Assembly: GCA_028571685.1 (NCBI GenBank)
Contig: CM053143.1
Location: 140,898,829 to 140,962,828 of the forward strand
DNA: 64,000 bases
Reading direction: 5' to 3'
DNA from: Heterohyrax brucei
Lineage: Eukaryota; Chordata; Mammalia; Hyracoidea; Procaviidae
Position 1 is the stretch's first letter, and the number at the start of each line of letters is the position of its first letter. Below the pieces are notes generated by a model that worked only from the letters and a program-made list of their open reading frames with translations, did not search any database and was not told the origin of the DNA. Shown here in pieces: positions 1 to 10,918 of this stretch. A program made the translations under genes and the position numbers.

Positions 1-349
1 GGAAGGGAGTTTCCCTGCAGTTTGGTTTGCACCACCTTATATCCTACAAGAGATGAAAGGAAAGCGAAGCAAGCAAAGAGTTGGGAACCTCATATTAAGA
101 AGGTAGTGCAGGAGGAGGATGAATCCATTAGAAGCGAGGGTCCTGTGCTGGGATGCTCTCAGACTAAGGAAATATTGATTCATCACAAAGATCTCTGTCC
201 AGAGTCAACAGAGACAGAAATCCTCCCCCTGAAGCTGACGTCTTAGGTTTGGACTTATAGCCTGCTGGACTGTGAGAGAATAAATTTTTCTTTGTTAAAA
301 CCATCCACTTGTGGTGTTTCTGTTACAGCAGCACTAGATGACTGATACA
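1..349 (+). mobile_element. MaLR-type LTR, 3' part (cut by window edge)
   Basis: It is collinear with the 3' half of the LTR at 25393-25965, sharing ctgctggactgtg, gaataaa and 'cttgtggtRtttctgttaSa'. The canonical-looking end is near 349. A short reading frame inside it is not a gene. Confidence 0.75.
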
Positions 350-477
350 TGCTCTTTTCAGAGCTATTTTTATGTGATCAGTTTGACAAGAGCAAGTCGA
401 AAGATTAGGTAAGAATCTTAGGGATCAGTGCTCCCCAAAATGTTATATTAATGTGGGGGAAAAACTCAGAAAAGGAG

Positions 478-602
478 GATGAGAATGGTTGCACAACTGG
501 AAGAATGTAATTAGTGTTACTATATCATACATGTAGAAACTGTTGAGTTTGTATTTGTTTTGCTGTGTATAGTCTCAACAACAGCAAAATGAATAAAGTT
601 TA
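478..602 (+). mobile_element. LINE-like 3' end
   Basis: Similar text recurs at 52085-52215: 'gaaaatggttgYRcaact', tgtagaaa, 'ctcaacaacaRca'. Both end in A-rich sequence. They are probably 3' ends of the same LINE family. Confidence 0.55.
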
Positions 603-761
603 GGAAAAAATTAGTAACTGGAGACATACATGTACACAATTTAATTTTTCATGTTTTATTTTTCATGTTTTGTTTAAATGTGGCATTAAAAAATAGCAAT
701 TTGCTCTGAAAGAGATACTAACCATTTAAAGAAGGAAAAAGTGAGTTTCTAGTAGACGATC

Positions 762-1300
762 AGTTTTTTTTGAGGGGAGTGAGAAGGGTAGGTTTTGCTT
801 AAGGTGAAGATTTACAGCTCAAATTAATTTCTCATTCAAAAATTTGCACACATATTGTTTTGTAACATTGGTTGCGATCCCACAGTACATTTTCCCTTTC
901 CACCTTGATTCTGTGTCCGTTCATCCAGTTCATGTCCCTTCCTGCCTTCTCATCCTGCATTTCACAGGATGAGAATGTATTTGGTCTGATATATTTGATT
1001 GAACTAGGAAAATCATGTGCCTCACATGTATTATTTTTGTTTTATAGGCCTGTCTAATCTTTACGTAAAGAGTGGGCTTTGGAAATGGTTTCAACTCTGG
1101 ATTAATGGAGCATCTAGGAGCCATAGTTTTGGGAATTCTTTCAGTCTCTATCAGACTAGTAATTCTGATCTTTTTATATGAATTTGAGTTCTGTTCTACA
1201 GTTTTCTCCTGCTCTATCTGGGACTTCCTGTTGAGCTCCCTGTCAGGGCAGTTATTGGTGGTAGACAGATCGGTGTTTTGAAGCCTCTAGTGTTTCATGT
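762..1300 (-). mobile_element. L1 3' region
   Basis: It starts with a T-run, then 'ttaaggtgaagatttacag', 'ttgttttgtaacattggtt' and 'tttataggcctgtctaatct'. It is the same family as 20285-20760. Orientation is from the poly(T) end. Confidence 0.7.
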
Positions 1301-1998
1301 ATAACACCCATGAGGGGGTTTCTTTAGACTCTAACAAACCAGCAATCGGTGTCACGAGACTGTCTTGTAAAGCCACATTATGTCTTTCATGAGCCCTAGC
1401 CACTCTTTCCTTTGGAGACTCTTCCTCCATAAAAATAAAAAACAGTCAGAATCATACAGTACATTTGCATTGGTATAAAAGCAAATACTATTATATAGCC
1501 AAATCTTTTCTCTGAACTAAAAGTTTGTTTTTTGTTTTGGGTTTTTTTTCCATTTTGAAAGAAATTAAAGCATTTCTGTGGGCTCCTACAGGCATTTTTG
1601 GCATTATGCATTGTGCCCGTTGGAAAAGTCAGACCTGCAGTCATAGACCACACATAGCATCAGTCTGCTCAGGGTAGTTAACACAACTCGCCATCTAGGG
1701 CACATTAGGTATTTTTCATTCCTGGAGTAGTCCTGTGACCAAGCCTGAAGTAGTCCACAACTCTATCCAGAAGCTTTACCATTTGGCCTCTGAAAACAGG
1801 ACACTCACATGATATGGGTACAGGAGTCCTATAGCTTGAAAGCTTTATGTTCTACAAGTACCAACTTCTTTATAACACCTTTATAGATGTAGTCTTCAGG
1901 GTTCCTACAAGGAGTATGTGCAGTTATGTAAGACACCATTGCACTAAGGGAAGCCCAGGGCTCAGCTTCCAGTCAAGTATTTTTAGTTGTCCTAATTG
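1301..1998. other. Unassigned intronic sequence
   Basis: AT-rich, and possibly a continuation of the L1 at its left end. I see no gene, exon or recognisable element. Confidence 0.5.
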
Positions 1999-2205
1999 GA
2001 AGAACCCTGATGGTGCAGTGCTTAAAGTGCTCAGCTGCTAACTGAAAGGTCAGTGGTTCTAACCACCAGCCACTCTGCAAAAGAAAGATGTGGCCTTTGG
2101 CTTTCTTAAAGATTACAGCCTTGGAACCCCTGTGGAGGCAGTTCTGCTCTGTCCTATGGGTTGGAATCAAGTCAAAGACAACAGGTTTTGATCTGATACA
2201 ATTTA
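1999..2205 (+). mobile_element. AfroSINE
   Basis: The head is 'aaccctgatggtgcagtgct', the body 'gctgctaactgaaaggtcag', and the tail 'gttctgctctgtcctatggg'. Near full length. Confidence 0.85.
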
Positions 2206-3404
2206 CCAAGCAGGGGTCATTTTTATCATAAGTCATCTTGCCTGACTATACATTTTAACATTCTTCACTTATCAGGTTTCCAGGGAAACAGCTAGAAAGT
2301 TAACCAGAGGTCAAATTCTTAGGCAGAAGGCAAGAAGGATTGTTAATCCTTCATGCACAAAATGAACAACCTGTAACTTGCCAGGTGTTAAGGATATAAT
2401 TATATTAATGTTTCAATCCAAACCTAGGAGTATGTGTATGACAGAAATAATGTTATGTGTTCGCCAAACTCCACTTCCTTCCCCTGCTGGACACATAGTC
2501 AAGACCCCATTTTTCAAATTCTCTTGCAGGTAGCCGTGGGTTTGTAGTTGTAGAAAGGAACCATGGGGAGAAGTCATAGACAAGACTTTCAGCCCTGGCC
2601 CATAAAACTGTGCTAGCTGTCTTCCATCTACTCTCTCCTTTGTCTGCTAACGAGATGCAGAGGAGTCACTGTAGTGTTCACTGGCCCTAGAGAAGGGAGG
2701 AGCCCCTGGAGAGCTGGAACCTGGGTCTCTGAGTAAGTGGGGAGCACAGCCCCCCAGTTGTAACCTACAGTGAATATGGTAGAAAGAAGAAATAAATGAC
2801 CAACATCCAAAGGAAATAATTAATTTGAGTGGGGGATTTTACTTCTTTCTCATGGTGTCATTATGAATTGGAATCTATTCCATTGCAGTGGGTTTTTCTC
2901 CCCTCAACGAGGGCTAATGGGCAAAGAATGATTGATTAGGAAACTAAAATCACTAGGTTATCTCTTAATGTCAAAGCAAATCACACAACTAACTTCTCAT
3001 TGGCCCTTTTGAGCATGTGAGAAAAACTCTGAGCAGGGCACTAGAGAGTAGACATCTCTGTCTCCCTTATCACAAACTTCCAAATGCTCATTTACTGAGA
3101 AGCGGATAGCAAGTGAGCTGAGCACTTCTGGCTGAATTCCATGATTATCAGAGGGCTCTCATCTAAGAAGCCACTGCCAAAGCTGTTTCATTCCAATCAG
3201 ATTTTAGTGACATGATTTGGGGCACAAAACAATCCAAACTAAGTAGATGAAAGGAGTGAGCCAAGGTTTCCCATCATTAAAACTCTAATTAGAAAAATTA
3301 AGAAATGCATTTGCTGGGAAGTCATGAGACAAATGCTGCTTTGTAACTAAAAAAAAACTTGCCCAAATACTGCAGTGCTTTTTCAATGTACAATGCTATT
3401 TGGT
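2206..3404. other. Unassigned intronic sequence
   Basis: About 1.2 kb of A+T-rich, mostly unique sequence. No exon-like frame with splice signals and no repeat recognised. Confidence 0.5.
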
Positions 3405-3546
3405 GGGGCTAGGCTTCTGACTCATAGCAACCCTGTAGGACAAAGTAGAACTTCCTCACAGGGTTTTCAAGAAGTCAACAATGGATTTGAACTGCTGACC
3501 TTTTGGTTAGTAGTCTAGCCCTTAACCACTGCACTACTAGGGATCC
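3405..3546 (-). mobile_element. AfroSINE, partial
   Basis: Reverse-strand tail (ctgactcatagcaaccctgt) to head (ccttaaccactgcactacta); internally shortened. Confidence 0.85.
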
Positions 3547-4012
3547 AGGTGTTAACACTTACCCACTTTAACAATTCCCAAAAACCCATTGCTGTATTTA
3601 GAAACTTTTGTTCTATACAATGTAGAAAACCTATCAACGTCTCTTTAAAATGATACACTTTTTGCAAATACCACACCTACATAAATAATGCACCCATACA
3701 AATAATGCACAGCGTAGCGCACTTACAAAAATAGCATAGGGATGGGTTGCAAGGCCAAAAATATGCAACACACATGGTATCTGTGTAAATATATGTTACT
3801 TACATAAGAATATTTTTGGTTACAAGTGAAAATAGAAAAAGGCAAAAATTGCAAACTGGCTTAATCATAAAAAGGTGGGTTATTGGATCAGATGACTTAG
3901 AAATCCAGAGAAAATGAAACTTGAAGTGGTGAGGGCCGTTGCTGGGGTGATACTGGTAGAAGTGAGTGGGCTTTGGAGGTGAGAGGCAATAGCTTCATCC
4001 CCAGCACATCTC
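3547..4012. other. Intronic sequence with an ATAATGCAC-bearing stretch
   Basis: 'ataaataatgcaccc' and 'acaaataatgcacagcg' occur back to back near 3680-3715, within AT-rich DNA of unknown origin. No gene seen. Confidence 0.4.
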
Positions 4013-4222
4013 TGTTGGTGTTGTTAGGTGCTGTTCGGTCAGTTTTTGACTCACAATGATGCCATGTGATCGAATAGAGCTGCCTATAGGGCTTTTTAGG
4101 CTGTGATCTTTATGGGAGCCACTCTCCAGGTCTTTCTCCCTTGAAGTCCCTGGTGAGTTCAAACCACTAATCTTTTAGCCAGCAGCCAAGCACTTAACCT
4201 TTGCACCACCAAGATTCCTTAC
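4013..4222 (-). mobile_element. AfroSINE
   Basis: Near full length. Minus tail at 'ttgttaggtgctgttcggtc', head at 'ttgcaccaccaagattcct'. Confidence 0.85.
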
Positions 4223-4439
4223 ACCTCTGCATAGAAAATAATAATTCAAAGCTGTTGTTATGTGGAAAAATGATCAAAGAGAATGCAGCCCAAAACATAA
4301 GAAATGAAAATTACAGGGCTATGTCAGACAATTCATGAAACATTATTTTTTCTGGATTATATGGTATGTGTATTATCTGTTACTTTCTATATTTAAAATT
4401 GTGTTTTCTTTCTCTCATTCTAAATAATTTAGGGGGCAG

Positions 4440-5583
4440 GACTTGGGTGCCATTGAGTTGGTTCCAACTCAAAGCAAACCTATGAACAACAGAACCAAAC
4501 AGTCCCATGCCATCCTCACAGTCACTATTATGTTTGAGCCCATTGCTCAAGACACTGAAGTCTTCCTCTTTTTCACTGATCTTCTACTTTACCAAGCATG
4601 GTGTCTGTCTGAGTCATATAATGTTGCGGTAACAGAAATAGCCAGTGATGTAACAAGTGGTTGGCTTTAACGAAAAGGAATTTATTCTCTCATACTCTTG
4701 TAGGCTACAAGTCCAAGGAAAACCTTTCTCTCTCTTTCAGCTCAGGAAGGAAGTTCATGTAATACATCAGTCTTCCCTTGGTTTGAGAGCATCTCAATGG
4801 AGGAAACTCAGGTCCAAAGGGGAGATATAAATTCAACCCATGATAATGTCCTTCTCCAGGAACGGTCCTTCCTGATAACATACCCAAATTACATTAGATG
4901 AAGTTGCACCATCCTTGCCTCTAAGAAGCATTCTGACTGAAGTTCTTCCAAGAACTATCTGTTCATTCTTCTGGCAGTCCATGGTATGTTCAGTATTCTT
5001 CTCTAACACCACAGTTCAAAGGCATCAGTTCTTCTGTCTTCCTTATTCACTGTCCAGCTGTCACATGCATATAATGTGATTGAAAATACCAGGGCTTGGG
5101 TCAGGCATACCTGAGTCTTCAGGGTGACAGCTTTACTTTTTAACACTTTAAAGACCTCTTTTGCAGCGTATTTTCCCAATGCAATATGTCTTTTGATTTC
5201 TTGACTGCTGCTTCCATGGGCATTGATTGTGGAGCCAAGTAAAATGAAATCTTTCACAACCTCAGTCTTTTCTCCATTTGTCATGATGTCCCTTACTGGT
5301 CCAGATGTGAGGGTTTTTGTTTTTTGATGTTGAGGTACAACCCATACTGAAGGTTGTGGTCTTTGATGTTCATCAGTGTTTCAAATCCTCTTCCTTTTTT
5401 AGCAAGCAAGGTTGTGTCATCTGTATAACATAGGTGGCAGGAATATAACATTGGAGGCAGGAGTCTGCCTCCAATCCTGAGTCCTCATTCTTCTCTGTAT
5501 AGTCCAGCTTCTCAAATTATTTGCTTGACATACAGATTGAAAAGGTTTGGTAAAAGGATACTACTCTTACACACATCTTTATT
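4440..5583 (-). mobile_element. RTE (BovB-like) LINE 3' fragment, interrupted by an LTR
   Basis: The minus-strand frame 5284-5003 encodes the end of an RTE reverse transcriptase (EVVKDFILLGSTINAHGSSS, KYAAKEVFKVLKSKAVT, ITLYACDSWTVNKEDRR). The 3' tail is at about 4440-4470. Stops and a 244-bp LTR at 4602-4845 break it. It is dead and 5'-truncated. Confidence 0.88.
4602..4845 (-). mobile_element. Short MaLR-like LTR nested in the RTE
   Basis: It runs from TGTCTGTCTGAG to ...CAACCCATGATA and resembles the LTRs at 62 kb ('tggctttaac', 'ggaatttattctctcat', 'taggctacaagtcca'). Removing it rejoins RTE text accaagcatg with atgtccttctcc. Confidence 0.65.
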
Positions 5584-5794
5584 CTCAAAAGAATTTACTC
5601 AGTCAGAAAAAGAGTATGTGGACTTCAGAGACCATTCCATCACTATTTCTTTCTTTGTTCTTTAATTTAAAATAATGTTCTCTGCATTCTTTTATGATTT
5701 ACAAGTGTATATATATATTAATTTTGAAAAGTATCAAAAAAGAAGAAAATAAATGCTCCTTACCCTCCCTAAAATATTGAATGATATCAGTAAC
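5584..5794. other. AT-rich spacer between opposing RTE fragments
   Basis: About 210 bp including a short (ta)n run. No element recognised. Confidence 0.5.
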
Positions 5795-7028
5795 ATCAAA
5801 GGAGATCATTCAGAAGGAGCTGCAGCAGTATATTGACAGGAAACTACCAGAAATTCAAGCCAGATTCAGAAGAGGACATGGAATTAGGGCTGTCAATCCT
5901 GATGTTACATGGATCTTGGCTAAAAGCAAAGAATACTGGCAAGATGTTTACCTGTGTTTTATTGACTTGCAAAGACATTCACTTGTGTGGAACATAACAA
6001 ATTATGGATGACATTGCAGAGAATGAGAATTCCAGAACACTCAATAGTGCTCATGCAGAACCTATACTTAGACCAAGAGGCAGCTATTCAAACAGAACAA
6101 GGGGATGCTGTGTGGTTTAAAGTCAAGAAAGATGTGCTTCAGAGTTGTATCCTTTCAGCATACTTAGTCTGCATGCTGAGCAAATAATCTGAGAAGCTGG
6201 ACTGTATGAAGAATGAAGCATCAGAATTAGAGGAAGACTTGTTAAATGTATGCATTATGCAGATGGCACAACCTTGCTTGCTGAAAGTGAAGAGGCCTGG
6301 AAATACCTGTTGATGAAAATCAAAGACTACATACAGCCTTAAGTGTGGCGTATAACTCAACACGAAGGAAACAGAAATGCTCACAACTGGACCAATAAGC
6401 TGCATCATAATAAAGGAAGAAAATATTGAAATTGCCAAGGATTTCATTTTACTTGTGTTCTTAATCAGTGCACATAGAAGCAACAGTTAAGAAATCAAAC
6501 GACATATTGCACTGGGCAAATCTTCCCAGTGAATTCTTCAAAGTGTTCAAAAGTACAAATATGAGTTGAGGAGCAAAGTGAGTCTGACGTAAGCCGGGGT
6601 ACTTCAGTTGCCTCACGCACATGGGATAGCTGGACATTGACTAAGGAAGACCAAAGAAAAATTGATAACTTTGAATTATGGTACTGGCAAAGACTATTGA
6701 GTAAGCACAGACTCTCAGAAGAACAAATGAATCTGTCTCGGAAGTAAAGTCAAGAGGCTGTTTAAAAGCGAAGATGATGAGATTTCATTGCAAGTACTTT
6801 GGATATGTTGTTAGGGCAGAGCAGTCCCTGGAGAAGGGCATCACACCTGGTAAAGTGGAGGGTCACTGCCAAAGAGGAAGATCCTCAACCAGATGGATTG
6901 ACGTAGTGGCTGCGACGATGCACTGGGGTGTAATAACAATGGTGAGGTGGCCCAGGACCAGACAGTGTTTGTTCTGTTGTACACAGGGTGATGGTGAGTG
7001 GGGACTGACTTGACAGCAGCTAACAACA
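5795..7028 (+). mobile_element. RTE (BovB-like) LINE 3' fragment
   Basis: Broken frames give RT motifs: RFRRGHGIR, YLCFIDLQ, then after a frameshift NKLWMTLQRMRIPEHSI and NLYLDQEAAIQTEQGDA. It ends 'cagcagctaacaacaac' at 7028. It is 5'-truncated inside the RT domain and lies head to head with the minus copy at 4440-5583. Confidence 0.88.
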
Positions 7029-7185
7029 ACCCTGCCCCCCCAAAACTAGAAATACCCTGATTGACATTTGGGTGTACTTTATTCCAATCTCTTTTTAATT
7101 CATATGTCACTTACTAATATTTAGCAAGTAAAATGTGGTCCTCCTTGCTGTTTGTAGCAGTGTCTCAAACCAATCCTAAAGAAAA

Positions 7186-7440
7186 AAAGTGCAACTTCAT
7201 CTTGATTACTTTGGATATGTCGTTAGGAAAACCCACTTGCTGGAAAACATCATCATGCTTAGTAAAGTAGAGGTCATCGGAAATAAAGGAAGCCCTCTGG
7301 GATGGACTGACACGACAGCCACAACAGTGGACTCCAACATACCTGTGATCACCGTGGTGGCGCAGGACCAGGCAGTGTCTCCTGCTATACGTAAGGTCCT
7401 TCAGAGTGGGCTTGGACTTGACGGCAACTAGCAGCAACAA
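7186..7440 (+). mobile_element. RTE 3' end
   Basis: 'tttggatatgtcgttaggaa', 'ggtggcgcaggaccaggcag' and 'gacttgacggcaactagcag' match the last 250 bp of the RTE at 5795-7028. Confidence 0.85.
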
Positions 7441-7736
7441 GAAAAAGCCTGCAGTGAACAGTTTCCTCTCAGTTCCCCCTTGACTTGACCCCGCTGCATA
7501 GTCACTGCTGATGGTGAAGGTAGGTTCTGTGTATCACTCCAGAGTTTATATTTCTGTATGTCAGCAAGTACAAGCAATCATATTCTCCCTGGCACTTTTT
7601 ACATAAATGCCAGCCCATTCTAAACACGATCCCTCACCATGCTTCTTTCACATGCACAGAGCTTCTCTTGTGGCTTTCCTCTCTTTCTTTTGTATGAATA
7701 TGACACCCCATTTAGTTATAATTTCCTTTGATAAGG

Positions 7737-8113
7737 TCCCTTGGGTGGCCCCAGCAGTTCATGCTCAACTGCTTACCTTCAAGAACCCTGGTGAAACAGT
7801 GGTTAAAATCTTATCTGCTAACCAAAAGGTTGGCAGTTTGAATCTATGAGACAATCATTGGAAACCCTGTGGAGCAGTTCTGCTCTGTCCTGTAAGGTTG
7901 CTATTAGTCGGAATCAGCTCAACAGCAACAATTTTTCTGGTCTACAAGTTGGCATTTTGAACCCATCTAGCAAAGTCATGGAAGAAAAACCTGCTGAGCA
8001 GCTTCCCTAAAAACTGCAACCAGGGAAGCCCTATACAGCAGTCTACTCTGTAACACATGGGGTCACCATGAGTTGGCGTTAACTCCATAACAGGTTTGGG
8101 GTTGATTTGGGGG
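7737..8113 (+). mobile_element. AfroSINE split by a second AfroSINE
   Basis: The head 'cccttgggtggccccagcag' (7737-7779) and the body and tail (7939-8113, 'tctgtaacacatggggtcac') belong to one copy. The interval 7780-7938 is a separate insertion. Confidence 0.75.
7780..7938 (+). mobile_element. AfroSINE nested in an AfroSINE
   Basis: A full head-to-tail copy from 'gaaccctggtgaaacagtgg' to 'aacagcaacaattttt'. Flanks ccttcaag and tctacaag look like a degraded target duplication. Confidence 0.8.
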
Positions 8114-8139
8114 GGCGGTGTTTGTTAATTGGTTGTTTT

Positions 8140-8465
8140 CAGTCTTTCATGATTACAAACAATAAACAATCTTTTGTGGATCTCATTTGCATATCGGAGC
8201 ATATCTTCAGAACAGAGTCCCAGAAATAGAATTCTTAGGTCAAATGTACTTGCAATTGTAATACATATTTCCAGATTTCTGTCTACATTGATTGTAATAG
8301 TTCACAACCCTACAAGCAATGCATAACAGTGCCTGTTTTCCCCACCTCATCAAAAGGATATGTTTCTAACATTTGGATTTTTGCCAGTCTGATAAGTTTT
8401 AAAAAATCTGCCTTGGTATAGCTTTAGTTTAAATTTCTTTTATTACAAGCAAGGTTAATCCTTAG
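8140..8465 (-). mobile_element. Old L1 (L1M-type) 3' part
   Basis: 'cagaaatagaattcttaggt', 'gtgcctgttttccccacctc' and 'tttttgccagtctgataag' are typical of old minus-strand L1M 3' ends. Highly diverged. Confidence 0.65.
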
Positions 8466-8930
8466 CTTTAAATTAAAAAAAAAAAATTCCTGTCTTATCA
8501 GTGTTCTCTTTCAGTGCTTTACCTTTCTGGAGCATCTAGCCCTGAGATCTCGGGGCGTGCAGCAGTCTGTTTGACAAAGGAGCACAGAGGGGTGGGACCT
8601 TCAACTGAGCAGCCGCTAATTCTGAGTGCATCGTGTCCCTGAGAGATAGATGTACCAGCTACCTTCCAGCTGAACTATCACTGATGATTTCAGTGGCTTC
8701 TACCTGGTGTTTTCTAATATATTCTAAGTAAGGAAACTGGGACTGGAATGAAGGGAAAATAAGAAGAAATAACTAAGAAAAACAAATGAAAGGAGAGTTG
8801 AGGCCAGTGCACTTGCTATAGGTTGGTCACAGATTCAGCCAGTGCAAAGAGAGAAGCAAAGTTCAAGCCTGGTTATGTGTGAACCATGCTCTGTTAAAAC
8901 CTGGCTTTTCTGGGACTGTAGTAAATCATA
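8466..8930. other. Unassigned intronic sequence
   Basis: Mostly unique. No exon or repeat recognised apart from an A-run at about 8475. Confidence 0.5.
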
Positions 8931-9118
8931 AGGAGCCTTGATGACTCAGTGGTTAAGCACTCAACTGCTAATGAAAAGGTCAGCGGTTCAAACTCACCAG
9001 CCTCTTGGAGTGAGGTGGAACATTCTGCTTCTCAGAAGGTTACAGCCTATGGGGCAGTTCTGCTCTGCAGCTGTGAGTGAGAATGGGCTTGACAGCAGTT
9101 GGTTCCGTTTTGGAGCTT
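8931..9118 (+). mobile_element. AfroSINE
   Basis: Head 'ggagccttgatgactcagtg', tail 'ggcttgacagcagttggttc'. Confidence 0.85.
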
Positions 9119-9587
9119 TATGAAAAATCATAAGAGAATGCATTGATGGAAGCCATTCGTTTATTCTTTGCCCTTTACCCTCCAAACTCCGGCACCTTGT
9201 GGGACCAGAGCAGCAGAGGTAGCAAATAGGATTGAGAGGAAGGTGGTCCAGCTGATGGGAAAGGAAGACAGAGTAAGAAGCAGCAAGGTGAGAGAAGCAC
9301 TGTCAGAAAGTGAAGTGGTGAAAAGGCTGCTGCCTGCAAACCTGACCTCGGTGTATGGGTTATTCAGGTCCCGAAGACAGAACGCATTTAGCACCGTTTA
9401 TCAAATGTAGGAGTTACTGGAAACTAATATCACCCTAATGCTGGTGAAATTCTTGCAGCGCCACGTGGCCTGCTTTCTCTAAGCCCTGACCTCAGTCAGA
9501 TTCCTTTTTGGCATCTTGACTTCTTTTTCTAGCCAAGTCATGCTAGGAGCTGATCTCTATGAGGAACTAGGGGTTGCTTTAGGCCAG
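9119..9587. other. Unassigned intronic sequence
   Basis: An 80-codon frame at 9168-9410 has no recognised homology and no supporting splice or start context. Treated as chance. Confidence 0.45.
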
Positions 9588-9813
9588 AACAGGAGCCTGA
9601 GTGGCACAAGCAGTTTGCAATCAGCTGCTAATCTGAAGGCCGGCTGTCTGAACCTACCACCCAGCAGCTTCATGGAAGGGAGGTCTGGCGCACTGCTTTG
9701 TAAAGATTACAGTTAGGAAAACCCTAACTGTAGTTCTGTGCAGTTTTGTGCTGTAACCCATGCAATCACCACGAGTCAGAATCACCTCACAGGCAACAGG
9801 TTTGGTTTGGCTT
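9588..9813 (+). mobile_element. AfroSINE
   Basis: Head 'caggagcctgagtggcacaa' and tail 'aggcaacaggtttggtttgg'. Confidence 0.85.
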
Positions 9814-9829
9814 TTAGACTTGAATGGTG

Positions 9830-9980
9830 ATAAACCCTCTGCCATCACTTCAGTTCCAACTCATAGTGACCCTATGGGACAGAGCAGAACTGCCTCATAG
9901 AGTTTCCAAGGAGCACCTGGCAGGTTTGAACTGCTCACCTTTTCATCAGCAGACATAGCACTACATCCCCAGGGATTCCT
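9830..9980 (-). mobile_element. AfroSINE
   Basis: Minus copy: 'ccaactcatagtgaccctat' to 'catccccagggattcct'. Confidence 0.85.
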
Positions 9981-10294
9981 TGGGTAGTGATAACCGCGTT
10001 ATAAGGAAATACTGGAGCTCCTAGTGGAGGGGCACTTACTTCTAAGGATGTTTAGGAGAAATTAGAGACTATCCTTGTGTGCATATTAAAAACAATCCCT
10101 TGCTTTTCGGTATACTTCATGCATAAAATTGTCACTTTAAATCTACATTGAAAAATTAGCCATGACATGATAACATCTCTGGTAAATGATATTTGCTTTT
10201 AGGACGGAGTGTGAAAAAGAAAATAGTGCTGGAGCATTGTGATTAAAAAGAAAAACACTGCTGTTATACTGTCTTTTATCAGAATCCAAGCATA

Positions 10295-10470
10295 CTACTG
10301 TCCCTTCAGTTCCCTTTGCGACCCTGTAGGATAGAGCAGTATTGCCCCACTGGGTTGCTGAGGCTGTGATCTTCCCAGAGGCAGACCACCACATCTTTCT
10401 CCTGCAGAGTGGCTGGTGGGCTCTAACAGCCGACCTTTTAGTGAGCAGATGCTTAACCACTGTGTCACCA
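10295..10470 (-). mobile_element. AfroSINE
   Basis: Minus copy, 5' neighbour of the next one. 'gcgaccctgtaggatagagc' to 'cttaaccactgtgtcacc'. Confidence 0.85.
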
Positions 10471-10473
10471 AAC

Positions 10474-10632
10474 CAAAAAAAAAAATTGCTTTCGAGTCAA
10501 TTTCAACTCATAGCGACCTTATAGGACACAGTAAAACAGCCCCATAGGGTTTCCAAGGAGCAGCTAGTGAATTGGAACTGCCAATTTTTTCATTAGCAGT
10601 GAATGATTAGCCACTGCACCCCAGGGTTTCTT
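10474..10632 (-). mobile_element. AfroSINE
   Basis: Minus copy abutting the previous one. It ends about 150 bp before the SCFD2 exon at 10784. Confidence 0.85.
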
Positions 10633-10783
10633 CTGCTGTCTGTTACGCACACAGGAAATCACAGGCATTGCTCAGTATTAAAATAAGCTTGTTTTGCTTC
10701 CTTTGATGCAGGTAAAGCTATTCTCTCTGTAGATAAACCAACAGCTTGTTTCTTACTTACAACATACTGTTTTGTCTTTCCAG

Positions 10784-10918
10784 GCCTCCTATAAGCCATT
10801 GCTGAAGCAGGTTGTGGAGGAAATATTCAACCCTGAGAGGCCAGATCCCGTTGATATTGAACACATGTCTTCAGGCCTCACTGATCTCCTGAAAACTGGA
10901 TTTAGCATGTTCATGAAG
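10784..10918 (+). CDS. SCFD2: SCFD2 antepenultimate coding exon (45 codons)
   Basis: The acceptor is a pyrimidine-rich tract (tgttttgtctttccag) ending at 10783. The donor is gtaaag from 10919. The exon is 135 nt, phase 0 at both ends, and reads ASYKPLLKQ... to ...GFSMFMK without stops. Two head-to-tail minus-strand AfroSINEs lie about 150 bp upstream (10295-10632). No overlapping long reading frame competes with it. It is too short to stand out as an ORF, so recognition is by protein similarity plus splice sites. Confidence 0.93.

Noticed and set aside
5003-5284. Reverse-transcriptase-like frame as a live gene
   Set aside because: It is a short piece of a 5'-truncated RTE with stops on both sides and an LTR in its 3' part.
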